A stretch of 64,000 nt of DNA from Cohnella sp. WQ 127256 (GCF_024519285.1 NZ_JAMZCY010000004.1:372001-436000); one strand, 5' to 3'. Positions 7,033 to 17,163 are shown, counted from the first letter of the stretch. Made by a program: numbers and translations. The notes: generated from the sequence alone by a model not told the origin.

Positions 7033-9135
7033 TCAGCTACCTACGACTCCAATCTCAAACAATCTAGCTGTCTTCACCTCAGGCAGATGGACAACAAGCT
7101 CTCCAGCCTCAGCGTTCCAGCTCCACTCACAATGATGGGCTTGCGGATAAGCGCAGCGAACGGCTAACTCTTGACCCTTCAGTTGTTTAATTGGCAGCGT
7201 CATTGTCGGTTCTTCACCAGAAATTCTCCATACTGCCAAATACAACCGATCCTCGCGGCGTAATCCGAAGCTAACCCAATCATCCTGCTGCGTGGGTAAT
7301 CCGAGAGGCCAGAAAGGTAACGCTTCTCGAATGTCTTCCCGAATCGTCTTGTAATAATCAAGTGCTTCCTTAACTAGTTCCCTCCGGCGAGGACTTAGTT
7401 CAGCGAGATGTCCACTCTGGTGTACGCGAAGCAATAATGCGTTTACCATATTAAAGATGACTTCCTCGTCATCCCCCTCGCGAAGCGGATAAGACCAAAT
7501 CGCGGATTGCTCCGGTGTGAGTGCCGCAGGCGAGCTCGCTGCGATGGCCGCGTATTTGGCGTAATCCTCTTGGTCACTAGTAGATTGAATGCTATGGCGA
7601 CTAAGCATCGCATAATCCATCCTCATGCCACCACTTGAGCAATTCTCGATAACCAAGTCGGGATATCTTACAAAGATTGCGTCGAGCCAATCCAGATAAG
7701 CCCGATTATGCTGAAGCAAGCCATCTCCAAAGCTATCTGCTTCGGTTTCCGTACCGATGCCACCATTGATGTTGTAATCCATCTTAATGTAGCCAACCCC
7801 ATAATCCTCGACCAATCGCCGAATGACTTCATTCGCATGAGCTATGACAGCTGGATTACGGTAATCCAGCTGGTAACGGCTCCGATCCTTCACTCTTGTC
7901 CCATGTCGCATGAAGAACCAATCATCGCTTGTCTCCACAAGCTTCTGACTGTTGATCCCCATCACTTCTAGCTCCAGCCACAATCCGGGGATCATCCCTT
8001 TGCCGCGAATATAATCAAGTACATATTTGATTCCTTCTGGAAATCTCTCCTGTGAAGGCATCCATTCACCAACTCCGTCCCACCATTCGCCCGGGGCATA
8101 CCAGCCAGCGTCGATACAGAAGTATTCGCAGCCCACATCCGAAGCGGCATCAATTAAGGGAAGTAGCTTTTCCGTCGTTGGAGCACCCCATAGACAATTC
8201 ATATAATCATTGAAAATAACCCGCAATTGTCGGTTATCCTCATTATCCCTGCGAATCCGCCGTCTATAGGTCGTTAACTGCCCAATTGCCTGCTCGAAAC
8301 CACCATTCACAGCTCCAACAGCAACAGGAACAGAAACGAATTCCTCCCCTGGCTGCAGCTTTTTCCACCAATGATTATCGTGCTCTGTTGGCCCGCTTAT
8401 CAATAAGGTCAGCCTATCAACTTGATCGATGATCTCCCAATGCCAAGATCCGTTATGCTCAATTTGCCAGAACAAGCTCGTTCCCGTTTCTGTGTTCTCC
8501 AATACAGCCATCGGAATATGCTCCGCCGCGGACCAAGAGCCGGTATTGCTGCAAGATATACGCTTGGATCCCCGATCAATGACGTGGGACAAGCCAAGCT
8601 CAGGTAGCTTATACGTTCTCCATTGCAGCTCACTTTGCCAGCCATTATGAGCCAACGACAAAGACATCTTCTCATCGCGATCCTGAATTCCACCGATATC
8701 CAAGCCAGTTAACGCAAATGACGAGACATATTCCACTCCAACGGAATCGCGACCCTCATTGCTCAAGACGTTCCAGCAACGTACGGTCTGAACCCCTTCG
8801 TAAAACTGAAAATGCTGCACCGCTCGCAAGCCTGTCACGGGATCCTTTAGCTCAATTTCGAGCTTACGTCCGTTTTCGTTTCGATTATCTCTATGCTCTT
8901 GATAAACCATGCGAAGGCCTGGATAAGTTGCCCGATGCGTTCTTCCGTGATATTCAGCACGATCCTCCCCTGTTAATTGCAGCTCCATAAGCCGGAATCC
9001 GGGCTTCTGCTCCTCCTTAACATGATCGGGCTCGAAGCGCTCCACTCCGAAATGAAGCAAGCGCGTATCCCCATCATCCGTTACCTCGATAACTAAGTTC
9101 AAACCATTTTCAACGACAGCGATTTGTTTGCTCAT
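7033..9135 (-). CDS. Alpha-galactosidase, glycoside hydrolase family 36
   Basis: 700 residues, the usual GH36 length, with an N-terminal beta-sandwich (about 1-290) and a (beta/alpha)8 catalytic barrel from about 300 (VIFNDYMNCLWG). The nucleophile is Asp453 in IKMDYN and the acid/base is Asp521 in STSDQEDY; ENCSSGG (497-503) is also family-typical. No signal peptide, so it hydrolyses imported alpha-galactosides (melibiose or raffinose type) in the cytoplasm. It lies 84 bp downstream of the binding-protein gene with a terminator-like hairpin between them, which should lower its expression relative to the binding protein. The neighbouring ABC permeases and two-component pair support an alpha-galactoside uptake locus. 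Substrate detail is inferred from family. Confidence 0.92.
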   Translation of the reverse strand: MSKQIAVVENGLNLVIEVTDDGDTRLLHFGVERFEPDHVKEEQKPGFRLMELQLTGEDRAEYHGRTHRATYPGLRMVYQEHRDNRNENGRKLEIELKDPVTGLRAVQHFQFYEGVQTVRCWNVLSNEGRDSVGVEYVSSFALTGLDIGGIQDRDEKMSLSLAHNGWQSELQWRTYKLPELGLSHVIDRGSKRISCSNTGSWSAAEHIPMAVLENTETGTSLFWQIEHNGSWHWEIIDQVDRLTLLISGPTEHDNHWWKKLQPGEEFVSVPVAVGAVNGGFEQAIGQLTTYRRRIRRDNEDNRQLRVIFNDYMNCLWGAPTTEKLLPLIDAASDVGCEYFCIDAGWYAPGEWWDGVGEWMPSQERFPEGIKYVLDYIRGKGMIPGLWLELEVMGINSQKLVETSDDWFFMRHGTRVKDRSRYQLDYRNPAVIAHANEVIRRLVEDYGVGYIKMDYNINGGIGTETEADSFGDGLLQHNRAYLDWLDAIFVRYPDLVIENCSSGGMRMDYAMLSRHSIQSTSDQEDYAKYAAIAASSPAALTPEQSAIWSYPLREGDDEEVIFNMVNALLLRVHQSGHLAELSPRRRELVKEALDYYKTIREDIREALPFWPLGLPTQQDDWVSFGLRREDRLYLAVWRISGEEPTMTLPIKQLKGQELAVRCAYPQAHHCEWSWNAEAGELVVHLPEVKTARLFEIGVVGS

Positions 9136-9164
9136 GATGGTCTCACACCTTCCCGTTTTTATCT

Positions 9165-9207
9165 ACAAATAAAGCCTCCAACCCCACGTTTAGGTGGTAT
9201 TGGAGGC
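9165..9207 (-). terminator. Intercistronic terminator/attenuator between binding protein and GH36
   Basis: Arms GCCTCCAA (9174-9181) and TTGGAGGC (9200-9207), with additional pairing CCCCAC/GGTGG inside, are followed on the minus strand by TTTATTT. Placement between the binding-protein and enzyme genes fits partial termination giving excess binding protein. Confidence 0.7.
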
Positions 9208-9219
9208 CGGTTGTTTTGC

Positions 9220-10539
9220 TTATTGAGCAGAACCGAATTGAATCCATGCTTTCTGAATTTCATCGATCGCTTGATCCTTCTTCTTGCTGCCGCCAATGTA
9301 ACCTTGCATTAGCTCACCGAATTTTTGGTGGAAAGTATCCAGGGAATAGTTAACCGACAGATCTCCGGATTTTTCGGTTTTCAGGATTTCTTCCATTTGC
9401 TTAGGCATATCCAAGTCAGGCATTGGAGCATCCTTGATCGGAGGAATAACCTTAGCTACGTTAGAGAACCATGCTTTGCCGTAATCAGATGTATACAGCC
9501 AGTTAAAGAACTCGATAGTTTCTTTGGCAACCTTGGAATCTTTGTTGATACGTAGAGCTTGATCTGCACCTGTAATGATTTGCGATTGCTCTGCTTTATC
9601 ACTAACCGGGTAGCCCATAATGCCAAGCTCGAAATCAGGGTTGATTTTCTTAATCGCTTCCTCATCCCATGCGCCTTTACCTGTCATGAACGCTGCTTTA
9701 CCAGAAGCGAAGTCACTTACTTCGGCATTGCTATCGCGCTCTAGAGGCTTATCTGTTCCGTGCTTCACGGTTTGATCGATAAATTCGAAGAAATTGTTAT
9801 TCAGAACCGGGTGATCCTTGAAAGTCGTTGTGCCCGCAATGAATTGATCGACTAGCTCTTTAGGAGTGATATTAGCGTCTTGTGCAGCTGCATCCACGAA
9901 ATGCTGAGCGACATGCTTCCATACCCACCACTCTTTATAAGCATTGGCGAATGGAGTAATTCCTTTCGCTTCCAGCTTCGTGATCGCATCGGCGAGCTCC
10001 GCAGTTGTCTTAGGAGGAGTTGCAATCCCTGCATCCGCCAACAATTTCTTGTTGTACATCATCACGAATAAGTTTCCTTTGATTGGAAGACCCAGAACTT
10101 TACCATCAGTTGAGCTCATATTTGAACGAACAGCATCCGTCATTGCCGCAGCAAGCGGCTCGCTAGTCAAGTCCGCACTGTATTCTGCAAACGTATCAAT
10201 GTCCCCACCCGCAGTCGTTTGGAATACATCTGGCGTGCTACCCGCTGCGATTCTTGATTTCAGAACGGTATTATAATCGGCTTGCATAATTTCCAAGTTA
10301 ATTGTGACGTTAGGCTTAACTTTTTTATATTCCGCGATATACGCATTGAAAGCATCCGTATATTCGGGAGAGGCTGTAAACATGTTGATTGTGACCGGTT
10401 TAGAAGAATTACCTTCCGCACTTCCTGTTGCCGTAGCGCCACCATTACCAGCGTTATTGTTGTTATTACTCCCGCATGCAGCGAGGATTCCCACTATTAA
10501 TACCAAGCTTATGGACAGTGCCCCAAATCTTTTTAACAT
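9220..10539 (-). CDS. Sugar ABC transporter substrate-binding lipoprotein
   Basis: 439 residues. The signal peptide ends in a lipobox (VGILAACGSN) followed by an Asn/Gly/Ser-rich linker, so the protein is tethered outside the membrane. The rest is a family 1 (CUT1) extracellular binding protein, with ITINMFTASPEYTDAF, GLPIKGNLFVMMYNKKLL and GKGAWDEEAIKKI typical of the fold. It precedes the alpha-galactosidase gene and follows the response-regulator gene after 131 bp; the partner permeases are the divergent pair at 14320-16040. No ATPase gene is present, so a shared MsmX-type ATPase encoded elsewhere probably energises it. Confidence 0.92.
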   Translation of the reverse strand: MLKRFGALSISLVLIVGILAACGSNNNNNAGNGGATATGSAEGNSSKPVTINMFTASPEYTDAFNAYIAEYKKVKPNVTINLEIMQADYNTVLKSRIAAGSTPDVFQTTAGGDIDTFAEYSADLTSEPLAAAMTDAVRSNMSSTDGKVLGLPIKGNLFVMMYNKKLLADAGIATPPKTTAELADAITKLEAKGITPFANAYKEWWVWKHVAQHFVDAAAQDANITPKELVDQFIAGTTTFKDHPVLNNNFFEFIDQTVKHGTDKPLERDSNAEVSDFASGKAAFMTGKGAWDEEAIKKINPDFELGIMGYPVSDKAEQSQIITGADQALRINKDSKVAKETIEFFNWLYTSDYGKAWFSNVAKVIPPIKDAPMPDLDMPKQMEEILKTEKSGDLSVNYSLDTFHQKFGELMQGYIGGSKKKDQAIDEIQKAWIQFGSAQ

Positions 10540-10670
10540 CGTATTGCCCCCGTTTCTTAAGTTGAATACTTGACTACGATGCCTATTCTAAACAAAGATA
10601 AGGCAGATAAGAATGTACATAAGTGAATAGTTAAGGGTAAAAAAGTGGTCGAATGCAGCCGGTTCACTTT

Positions 10671-12317
10671 TTATCCATCTGCACGTCCATCTCTATATTC
10701 TGAGGGTGAAAGAGAGTAGTAGTTCCGGAAAGCCTTGCTAAAATAATTCTTATCCTTGTATCCGAGCATCGCAGAAATGTCCTGAATCTTCAGGCTTGGA
10801 TCGTCTAAGAGCTGTTTGGCCTTGTCCATTCTCACCTTCTGCACGTATTCATGAATGCCAAATCCAAATTGCTGTTTAAATAGCCTCATTAAGTATTCCC
10901 TGCTTAGGAAGTATTTCTCCGTGAACATCGAAATCTTAATATCCTCGAAATAATGGCTATCGATGTATGACTTAATATCCCCTACCTCGAACGGTCTGTT
11001 CGTTAACAAAGAGCTTCTTATTTCATCCCCATAATATTCTAAAATCCGGATTAACAATGCTTCGAATTGATCAAAGGTTGTAAAATCAGCCCCTATTCCG
11101 ATCCCTCGCAAAGCATTCTGACCGTCCATCGGCAAGCGTTCAGAAGCAACCTTGAGCTCTAATGCCATATCATTCATCAGAATGGTGAAATCCTGCAAAG
11201 CCCGGTCTGCTTCACCGATGCTAAAGCTATCCAAGGATCTCCATCTTTTCACAAAATCACTCAGTATCGTTTTTGCGTGCTGAATATTCCCACTTTCAAA
11301 CGCGTTGTGAATGAGCGGCATTCTCGAAATCAAGGAATGGGTGTCCTGCCCTAAGCCTCCTACGACCTTATCCGCCCCATTAACGACGACTGCCTTACGG
11401 AGCTTCAACAAATCAACTCCGTTAATAAATGATCGGGCGGTTTCATATGAGGTTGCAATTCCCATCACATCGTCGCAAATTTCCCCGATCCCAACAATCA
11501 CCAGAGCGTCGAACAACTCATTAAGCTTTAAGGCTACCTTGTTCATCTGATGAACAGAACGATAGACCATATCCTCCCGATACCCGCCCTGCATCGTAAC
11601 TACAGTAATGATTTCTCTTCCCTGCTTCGGATTAGCAAAGCTAAAGCATTGGAAATGATCACCCGCGATCTCGTTAATAACATTAGCAACAGCGAAATGA
11701 AGCAAGTCCACATCCTTATAAAAGCGCCGGCTGCTTATCTCCTCCAGATTGAGAATTCTGAAGATAACAGCCGCAAATCGGTTCGCGGAATGCTCCGCAC
11801 CAATCAAAGGCAGCATGGCCTCGCTAAGATGAGTCTTTAAGCTACGATCGATGATAGACAAATATATTTTTTCCTTAAGCTTAGGTAAGGACATATTTAA
11901 CGTGATGTTCTTGTTAATGAACTCGCTCTCCATCTTGTGCTTAGCTTTCAATACATTAACAGCTTTCGTGAGCGCTTGGTTCAAATCTGTCCGATTGACC
12001 GGCTTCAATAAGTAATCGACGACCTTGGAGCGAATAGCTTGTCTCGTATATTCGAAATCGTTGTACCCACTAATAACAATGGTCAATAAATCAGGGTACT
12101 CCCGTTCAATAATTTGGAGAAGCTCCATGCCGTTCAGTTCAGGCATCTTCATATCGACAATAGCCAGATCGATCTTGTGCTTCGCCAGCATCTCAAGACC
12201 CATTTGCCCATTCGTGGCTTCCAGCACCTGCTCGACACCTAGCCCCGTCCAATCCCCTAATATGCGAATGGCCTCACGTAATGGCTCTTCATCATCAATA
12301 ATTAGCACATTATACAT
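10671..12317 (-). CDS. YesN-type response regulator with AraC output domain
   Basis: 548 residues. Residues 1-120 form a receiver with Asp8/Asp9 and phosphoacceptor Asp55 (VDMKMPE). A long variable middle region (about 130-440) follows, and the C-terminal 100 residues are an AraC double HTH (REYLMRLFKQQFGFGIHEYVQKVRMDKAKQLL ... ISAMLGYKDKNYFSKAFRNYY). ATG 12317 follows a GGAG site and overlaps the kinase gene stop by 8 bp, so kinase and regulator are translationally coupled. It probably activates the adjacent binding-protein, GH36 and permease genes; the 131-bp gap before the binding-protein gene is the likely target promoter (inference). Confidence 0.9.
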   Translation of the reverse strand: MYNVLIIDDEEPLREAIRILGDWTGLGVEQVLEATNGQMGLEMLAKHKIDLAIVDMKMPELNGMELLQIIEREYPDLLTIVISGYNDFEYTRQAIRSKVVDYLLKPVNRTDLNQALTKAVNVLKAKHKMESEFINKNITLNMSLPKLKEKIYLSIIDRSLKTHLSEAMLPLIGAEHSANRFAAVIFRILNLEEISSRRFYKDVDLLHFAVANVINEIAGDHFQCFSFANPKQGREIITVVTMQGGYREDMVYRSVHQMNKVALKLNELFDALVIVGIGEICDDVMGIATSYETARSFINGVDLLKLRKAVVVNGADKVVGGLGQDTHSLISRMPLIHNAFESGNIQHAKTILSDFVKRWRSLDSFSIGEADRALQDFTILMNDMALELKVASERLPMDGQNALRGIGIGADFTTFDQFEALLIRILEYYGDEIRSSLLTNRPFEVGDIKSYIDSHYFEDIKISMFTEKYFLSREYLMRLFKQQFGFGIHEYVQKVRMDKAKQLLDDPSLKIQDISAMLGYKDKNYFSKAFRNYYSLSPSEYRDGRADG

Positions 12318-14163
12318 AATTCCCACTCCCCCGCGGTAACCACATCTGCATTTCCGTTCCCGTCGCATCCGATCGAATGCGTAACTCCGCCGCCTCCCCA
12401 TAGAGAAGCTTCAAGCGTGTATTTAGATTAACCAATCCAATATTCTCGCTCTCGTCATTACGATCTTCCCAATCACTCTCGAAAGATTTCAACACTTTCC
12501 CCAGCTTTTCCAACGTAAAACCCGGTCCATCATCATGCACGGAAATCACTGCATGGCTTGGACTTAGCTGCGCTCGTATAATAATGGTCACCGTGCTCGA
12601 CACCTTCTCGAGCCCATGCTTAATCGCATTTTCAACTAGCGTTTGAATAGACAGCTTCGGTAGCTGTAGCTCCATCAAAGAGTCTTCCCATTCATATGTG
12701 ACCTGCAGTCTGCTCCCGAACCGGGCCTTCTGCAGAGCCATATAGCGTTCGATGTGTTTCAATTCCTCTCTTGCAAATACAACATCCTTCCCACTAATAC
12801 AGTATCTCAATGTGAGGGCAAGAGCATCGATCATATCCGCAATATCGTATCGCTCGTTCTTCAACGCTTTAGTGGATATGGCCTGCAGCGCATTGTATAG
12901 GAAGTGCGGATTAATTTCCGCTTCGAGTGCTTTGAGAATTGCATTCTTCTCCACGAGCTTCATCTTATACCGCTCGTTAATGAGATCATTCGTCCGCTTC
13001 ACCATCTGGTTGAAATGGCGGGATAAATACGAAATCTCATCCCTTCCTTTCACCTCAATCTCCGTATCGAAATCACCTGCGCTAAACCGGCTCATCTGAT
13101 GGGATAGCTTCTTAAGCGGTCTGGTAATGGCGTTCGACGTAAGCGACACGAGAATTACGGAAAGAAGAAGGAACAGGATTCCGATCATGAAGCTCCAATT
13201 CCGAGTTGTCGTCGCCGCTTCATAGATTTGCTTGTAAGGAATGGGCTTAATGAGCTTCCATCCGTCCTGTTCTCCAACGTTATAAACCACAAGAAACTTC
13301 TCAGCACCTACTCCCCAGGTTACACGTCCGGTCGAGCTTTCCGTTAACTTATCGATAAATCCCTCTTCCTTGATCCGATTGTAGTAAGCAGGATTATCTG
13401 CATAAAAAGGCACATTATCCGGACTCAGAAATAAGAGATGCTGTCCGTCGTTATAAGGAATATCCTTCATAATCTCATCTGTGGCGGACTTGTTGAAGTA
13501 GAAAGAAAAGACAGCCTGTGGCTGCCGAGATACGATCGTCCTCAATACTCTGTGGTACGCCATAAAGCTTTTCTCAGTGTTAATCGGATAACCAGTCGCA
13601 GATACATTACCCACAAAAGATTGGAAAATCCGATTAGATGGATTGTTCAAAGCCTGCTTATACCAAGGCATATCAACGATGACAGGCGACGAGCCTGTGC
13701 GGACCGTGATGTTATAATTCTCCTTCGAAATGGAATAATACTTCTGCTGATCAATCAAGTAGAGGTAGATGGTTTCCAAGTCATTACGCGAGAAAAACAG
13801 ATCACGTAAATAATCCTCTAAATACATTCTTGAGGCGTAGTCCTTATCTTCGTGCATAATCGCATTATTCAGTTCGTCATACCGGATTTGTGGCAGCGAC
13901 AACTGCTCAATACCCGCCAAATAACTTTCTAGGTTCTGATTAACGAGATGCAAATTGTTCGTCGTGCTTGCAATGCTATTATCAACGGACTCCTTCTGTA
14001 GCATCTGATACGAAATAATCGTCAATGATGCAACGACAAGGATAATAATCGATGTAAAAAGCAAGATCAGCTTATTGACCAGCCGCCGCGAATAACGTTC
14101 GCTTATTGAAGAAACTGAGCGAATAGCTCGTCCAATTAACTTTTTCATCTTCATTTGGGGCAC
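12310..14163 (-). CDS. YesM-type sensor histidine kinase
   Basis: 617 residues. The N-terminal membrane helix (LILLFTSIIILVVASLTII, about 32-50) and second helix (FMIGILFLLLSVILVSL, about 325) flank an extracellular sensor domain. A HAMP linker (NAITRPLKKLSHQMSRFSAGDFDTEIEV) leads to the His_kinase dimerisation motif AEINPHFLYNALQAIS and an HATPase domain (LVENAIKHGLEKV, DDGPGF). This is the family that phosphorylates YesN-type regulators, usually sensing sugars or transporter state. GTG 14163 is preceded by AAGGTGA. It is transcribed divergently from the two permease genes, leaving a 156-bp control region. Confidence 0.9.
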   Translation of the reverse strand: MPQMKMKKLIGRAIRSVSSISERYSRRLVNKLILLFTSIIILVVASLTIISYQMLQKESVDNSIASTTNNLHLVNQNLESYLAGIEQLSLPQIRYDELNNAIMHEDKDYASRMYLEDYLRDLFFSRNDLETIYLYLIDQQKYYSISKENYNITVRTGSSPVIVDMPWYKQALNNPSNRIFQSFVGNVSATGYPINTEKSFMAYHRVLRTIVSRQPQAVFSFYFNKSATDEIMKDIPYNDGQHLLFLSPDNVPFYADNPAYYNRIKEEGFIDKLTESSTGRVTWGVGAEKFLVVYNVGEQDGWKLIKPIPYKQIYEAATTTRNWSFMIGILFLLLSVILVSLTSNAITRPLKKLSHQMSRFSAGDFDTEIEVKGRDEISYLSRHFNQMVKRTNDLINERYKMKLVEKNAILKALEAEINPHFLYNALQAISTKALKNERYDIADMIDALALTLRYCISGKDVVFAREELKHIERYMALQKARFGSRLQVTYEWEDSLMELQLPKLSIQTLVENAIKHGLEKVSSTVTIIIRAQLSPSHAVISVHDDGPGFTLEKLGKVLKSFESDWEDRNDESENIGLVNLNTRLKLLYGEAAELRIRSDATGTEMQMWLPRGSGNYV

Positions 14164-14319
14164 CCCATTCCGTTCACCTTTTTACCCTTAATTGATTTCT
14201 TAAATCCATTTTGCCGGGTGTGAGGCTATTTTATAATACACAGTATAGTCGAATTAAATCGGGTATGTCATATTCACCAACTAAGCCATCATGTGAAATA
14301 GGTAAAGAGAGGTGCTTTC

Positions 14320-15210
14320 ATGTTTAAGTCTTTAGGGAGAAAGTGGAGCGACAAACTGGAATTCGGAATATTCACCTTGCCGGTTCTGATCTGTATTGCT
14401 GTAGCCTTCTACATCCCCTTCGCCATGACTATCCGCTATTCCATGACGAAGTGGAATGGGATTTCGAAACATCCGACTTTTATCGGACTCGATAATTTCA
14501 AGCAAATTTTTAGTGGGGATGCCAATTTCACCAATGCAGCTTTGTTTACATTGAAATACGCGATACTCTACATCGTGCTAGTAAACGTACTTGCGATTGG
14601 ACTGGCTATCATTCTAGATATGAAGCTGAAAAGCACAACATGGCTTAGAACATCCTTCTTTATTCCTTATATCCTGAGTCTCGTTATTGTCGGATTCATC
14701 TGGAAATTCATTTTCATGCAAGGCTTCGAATCGCTCGGGGCAAGCACAGGATGGGGAATCTTCAAGCTCAGCTGGCTCGGGGACCCGGATCTCGCATTTG
14801 TTTCCATCGTCGCCGTTTCCATCTGGCAGTCCGTCGGTTTCTTCCTCGTCATTTACATCGCTGGCTTGCAGTCCGTACCTGAGGATTTGAAGGAAGCTGC
14901 AACCGTTGACGGCGCTGGACCTTTCCGTAAATTTTTCAGCATTACATTGCCGCTGCTTGCGCCATCCATTACGATATCCGTATTTATGGCTTTGACGAAC
15001 TCGATTAAAGTATTCGATGTCATCCTTTCTTTAACAGGAGGAGGACCTGGAGGAACAACTTATAGTGTCGCGTACGATATTTATAGAGATACCTTCCAGA
15101 ATAATCTATACGGCTACGGGACAGCCAAAGCGCTTATCCTATTCGTCGCTGTTCTAATCGTCACTATTGTTCAACTGACGCTCTTCAAACGAAGGGAGGT
15201 CGACGCCTGA
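14320..15210 (+). CDS. Sugar ABC transporter permease, first subunit (MalF/LacF type)
   Basis: 296 residues with six predicted membrane helices starting at FTLPVLICIAVAFYIPFAM. The ATPase-contact EAA loop reads EAATVDGAGPFRKFFSITLPLL (about 188-209). CUT1-type architecture fits di- or oligosaccharide uptake. ATG 14320 is preceded by GAGAGG. The stop TGA overlaps the start of the second permease by one base (TGATG), so the subunits are coupled. The binding protein for this pair is most likely the product of 9220-10539. Confidence 0.92.
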   Translation: MFKSLGRKWSDKLEFGIFTLPVLICIAVAFYIPFAMTIRYSMTKWNGISKHPTFIGLDNFKQIFSGDANFTNAALFTLKYAILYIVLVNVLAIGLAIILDMKLKSTTWLRTSFFIPYILSLVIVGFIWKFIFMQGFESLGASTGWGIFKLSWLGDPDLAFVSIVAVSIWQSVGFFLVIYIAGLQSVPEDLKEAATVDGAGPFRKFFSITLPLLAPSITISVFMALTNSIKVFDVILSLTGGGPGGTTYSVAYDIYRDTFQNNLYGYGTAKALILFVAVLIVTIVQLTLFKRREVDA

Positions 15211-16040
15211 TGAAACGCAACAGAGCAGGTCGTCTTATCCTTGAAATCGTAATGGTGCTTCTCTCGCTCGTCTTCTTATATCCGCTGTTCTTGGCGATCA
15301 ACAACTCACTTAAGAGCTTCGGAGAAGTCATGAGCGATGTGGTCGCTCTTCCTAAGCAGCTGGCATTTGAGAATTACTCTTACGTGTGGTCTTTCATTAA
15401 TTATCCAAAGTTATTTCTTAATAACGCGGTCATTACAAGTGTTGGGCTGGCAGGTATCATTCTCGTTTCGTCGATTGCTGCTTACAAGCTCTCTAGAACG
15501 AAGAGCCGCTTTAGTATTATTGTTTACTTTCTCTGCATCATGCCGATGCTCATTCCGTTTCAATCGATCATGCTAACCGTGCTTCAGCTATCCAAGGATC
15601 TTCATCTGACGAATAGCACATGGGGACTAGGCGTTCTCTATTGGGGCTTCGGTGCACCTCTTGCGGTATTTATCTATCACGGATTCGTGAAGGGAATCCC
15701 TAAGGAAATCGATGAAAGTGCCACAATAGATGGGGCATCCGGCTTCGGTCTGTTCTTCAAAGTGATTTTCCCATTGCTTAAGCCAGTTACAGCTACAATT
15801 GTCATTATTGATGTCATGTGGATTTGGAATGACTTCTTGCTTCCGCTTCTCATGGTAAACGGTTCTCCATCCACCAAGACACTAACGCTTGCCGCTTACA
15901 CGTTCGTCGGCCAATATACGTCGGACTGGCAGTATGCGATGACTGCCATGGTAATGGCTGTATTGCCATCCATCGTCGTATTCATCTTCTTGCAGAAGTT
16001 TATTGTCAAAGGCGTCGTTGCCGGCGCAGTGAAGGGCTAA
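15210..16040 (+). CDS. Sugar ABC transporter permease, second subunit (MalG/LacG type)
   Basis: 276 residues, six membrane helices; the EAA loop reads DESATIDGASGFGLFFKVIFPLLKP (about 168-192). The C-terminal end LQKFIVKGVVAGAVKG is typical of the CUT1 second permease. The start overlaps the first permease stop by one base. A strong terminator follows at 16067-16113. Together with the GH36 and binding-protein genes across the divergent promoter, it completes an alpha-galactoside importer apart from the ATPase. Confidence 0.92.
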   Translation: MKRNRAGRLILEIVMVLLSLVFLYPLFLAINNSLKSFGEVMSDVVALPKQLAFENYSYVWSFINYPKLFLNNAVITSVGLAGIILVSSIAAYKLSRTKSRFSIIVYFLCIMPMLIPFQSIMLTVLQLSKDLHLTNSTWGLGVLYWGFGAPLAVFIYHGFVKGIPKEIDESATIDGASGFGLFFKVIFPLLKPVTATIVIIDVMWIWNDFLLPLLMVNGSPSTKTLTLAAYTFVGQYTSDWQYAMTAMVMAVLPSIVVFIFLQKFIVKGVVAGAVKG

Positions 16041-16066
16041 TATAATTCCAAATAACGGTTAAACAA

Positions 16067-16113
16067 AGAACGCCCGTTCGCTTCCCAGTTGGGAGTCGAA
16101 CGGGCGTTCTTTT
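16067..16113 (+). terminator. Terminator after the permease operon
   Basis: Arms AGAACGCCCGTTCG (16067-16080) and CGAACGGGCGTTCT (16097-16110), with further pairing CTTCCCA/TGGGAG inside, are followed by TTT. Confidence 0.85.
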
Positions 16114-17128
16114 AAATAAACCTCTCTAGATGAATTTCATGCTCATTGCTAAGGTCGATATAGCTGCCGTTTACCTCCACAATAGGTTGTACCGGATCAT
16201 GCGCTCCAACCCTTACGATTTTACCTACACATCCGTTCGATAACACTACCGTATTCCCTATCATGACATCCATAATTTTTTTTAAGAAACTCAAAGTAAT
16301 CGATGGCTCAAGCCGGCCGTATGCATTGTCCGACATTTCCTTCAGCACCTGATAGAACGGGACCGGTAATTTGTAGACCCGCTTAGACACCATCGCATGG
16401 AAGACATCCGCAACCGCAACAATTTTACTATAACCATCGACCTCATGGCCCTTCAAGCCGAATGGATACCCACTCCCATCTTCGCGTTCATGATGCTGAA
16501 GGGCAACATAGGCATGCCGTTCGGGAATTCCTACAGAGCTCTTGATGATATCGTACCCATATAGCGTATGTTTTTTCACTATCTCATACTCTTCTTTAGT
16601 CAGCTTTCCCGGTTTGTTGAGAATCGCAGAAGGAACTTTTGATTTTCCAATGTCATGCAGGAACCCCGCTGTCATCAGCTCCAGCAATTGTTCATCACTG
16701 AAATCCAGTGCTTTACCGATTAGCTTAGATAACAGCGCTACCCCTATGCTATGTCGGTATACATACTCGTCGTAGTTTTCCAGATGAACAAGAATTTGAT
16801 TTAAGTTAGGATGATTGCTCATGAATAGGATTATCGGAATGATTTTATCTCGAACGGTAGCGAAGGGAATATGGTCTGAATTTTTGGCAATATCGAATAC
16901 CTGCCTAACTTCCTTGATCGCGGAGTCCACCAAATCAAGAATGGTGATCGGCTCCACATCTTGATCCGATAGAAATATCCCGTGCCCTGAAAGGAGGGCG
17001 ATATCTATGTCTGTTAACGCCCTTAAAGCAGGGATAACCAGAATCCCCTGCTTGTTATATATATTCTTATTCACCCTCATTCCCAAATAATTATCCTGCC
17101 GCGTATCCCTATTCATCTCACCAACCAC
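16112..17128 (-). CDS. HD-GYP domain protein (probable c-di-GMP phosphodiesterase)
   Basis: 338 residues. The HD-GYP domain (about 120-320) has HDIGK (near 158), HTLYGYDII and the full HHEREDGSGYP signature, so an active phosphodiesterase hydrolysing cyclic di-GMP is likely. A short N-terminal region (LGMRVNKNIYNKQGILVIPA) matches that of HD-GYP proteins annotated with a DUF3391-like or receiver-less lead. The start (GTG 17128 or ATG 17116) is uncertain because neither has a strong ribosome site. It follows the FapA gene by 35 bp on the same strand, so both lie behind the cyclic-di-GMP riboswitch. A paralogue is encoded at 50112-51119. Confidence 0.88.
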   Translation of the reverse strand: MVGEMNRDTRQDNYLGMRVNKNIYNKQGILVIPALRALTDIDIALLSGHGIFLSDQDVEPITILDLVDSAIKEVRQVFDIAKNSDHIPFATVRDKIIPIILFMSNHPNLNQILVHLENYDEYVYRHSIGVALLSKLIGKALDFSDEQLLELMTAGFLHDIGKSKVPSAILNKPGKLTKEEYEIVKKHTLYGYDIIKSSVGIPERHAYVALQHHEREDGSGYPFGLKGHEVDGYSKIVAVADVFHAMVSKRVYKLPVPFYQVLKEMSDNAYGRLEPSITLSFLKKIMDVMIGNTVVLSNGCVGKIVRVGAHDPVQPIVEVNGSYIDLSNEHEIHLERFI

Positions 17129-17163
17129 TTTCTGTTGTCAGACATCACTCATTGGTTTAGGCA

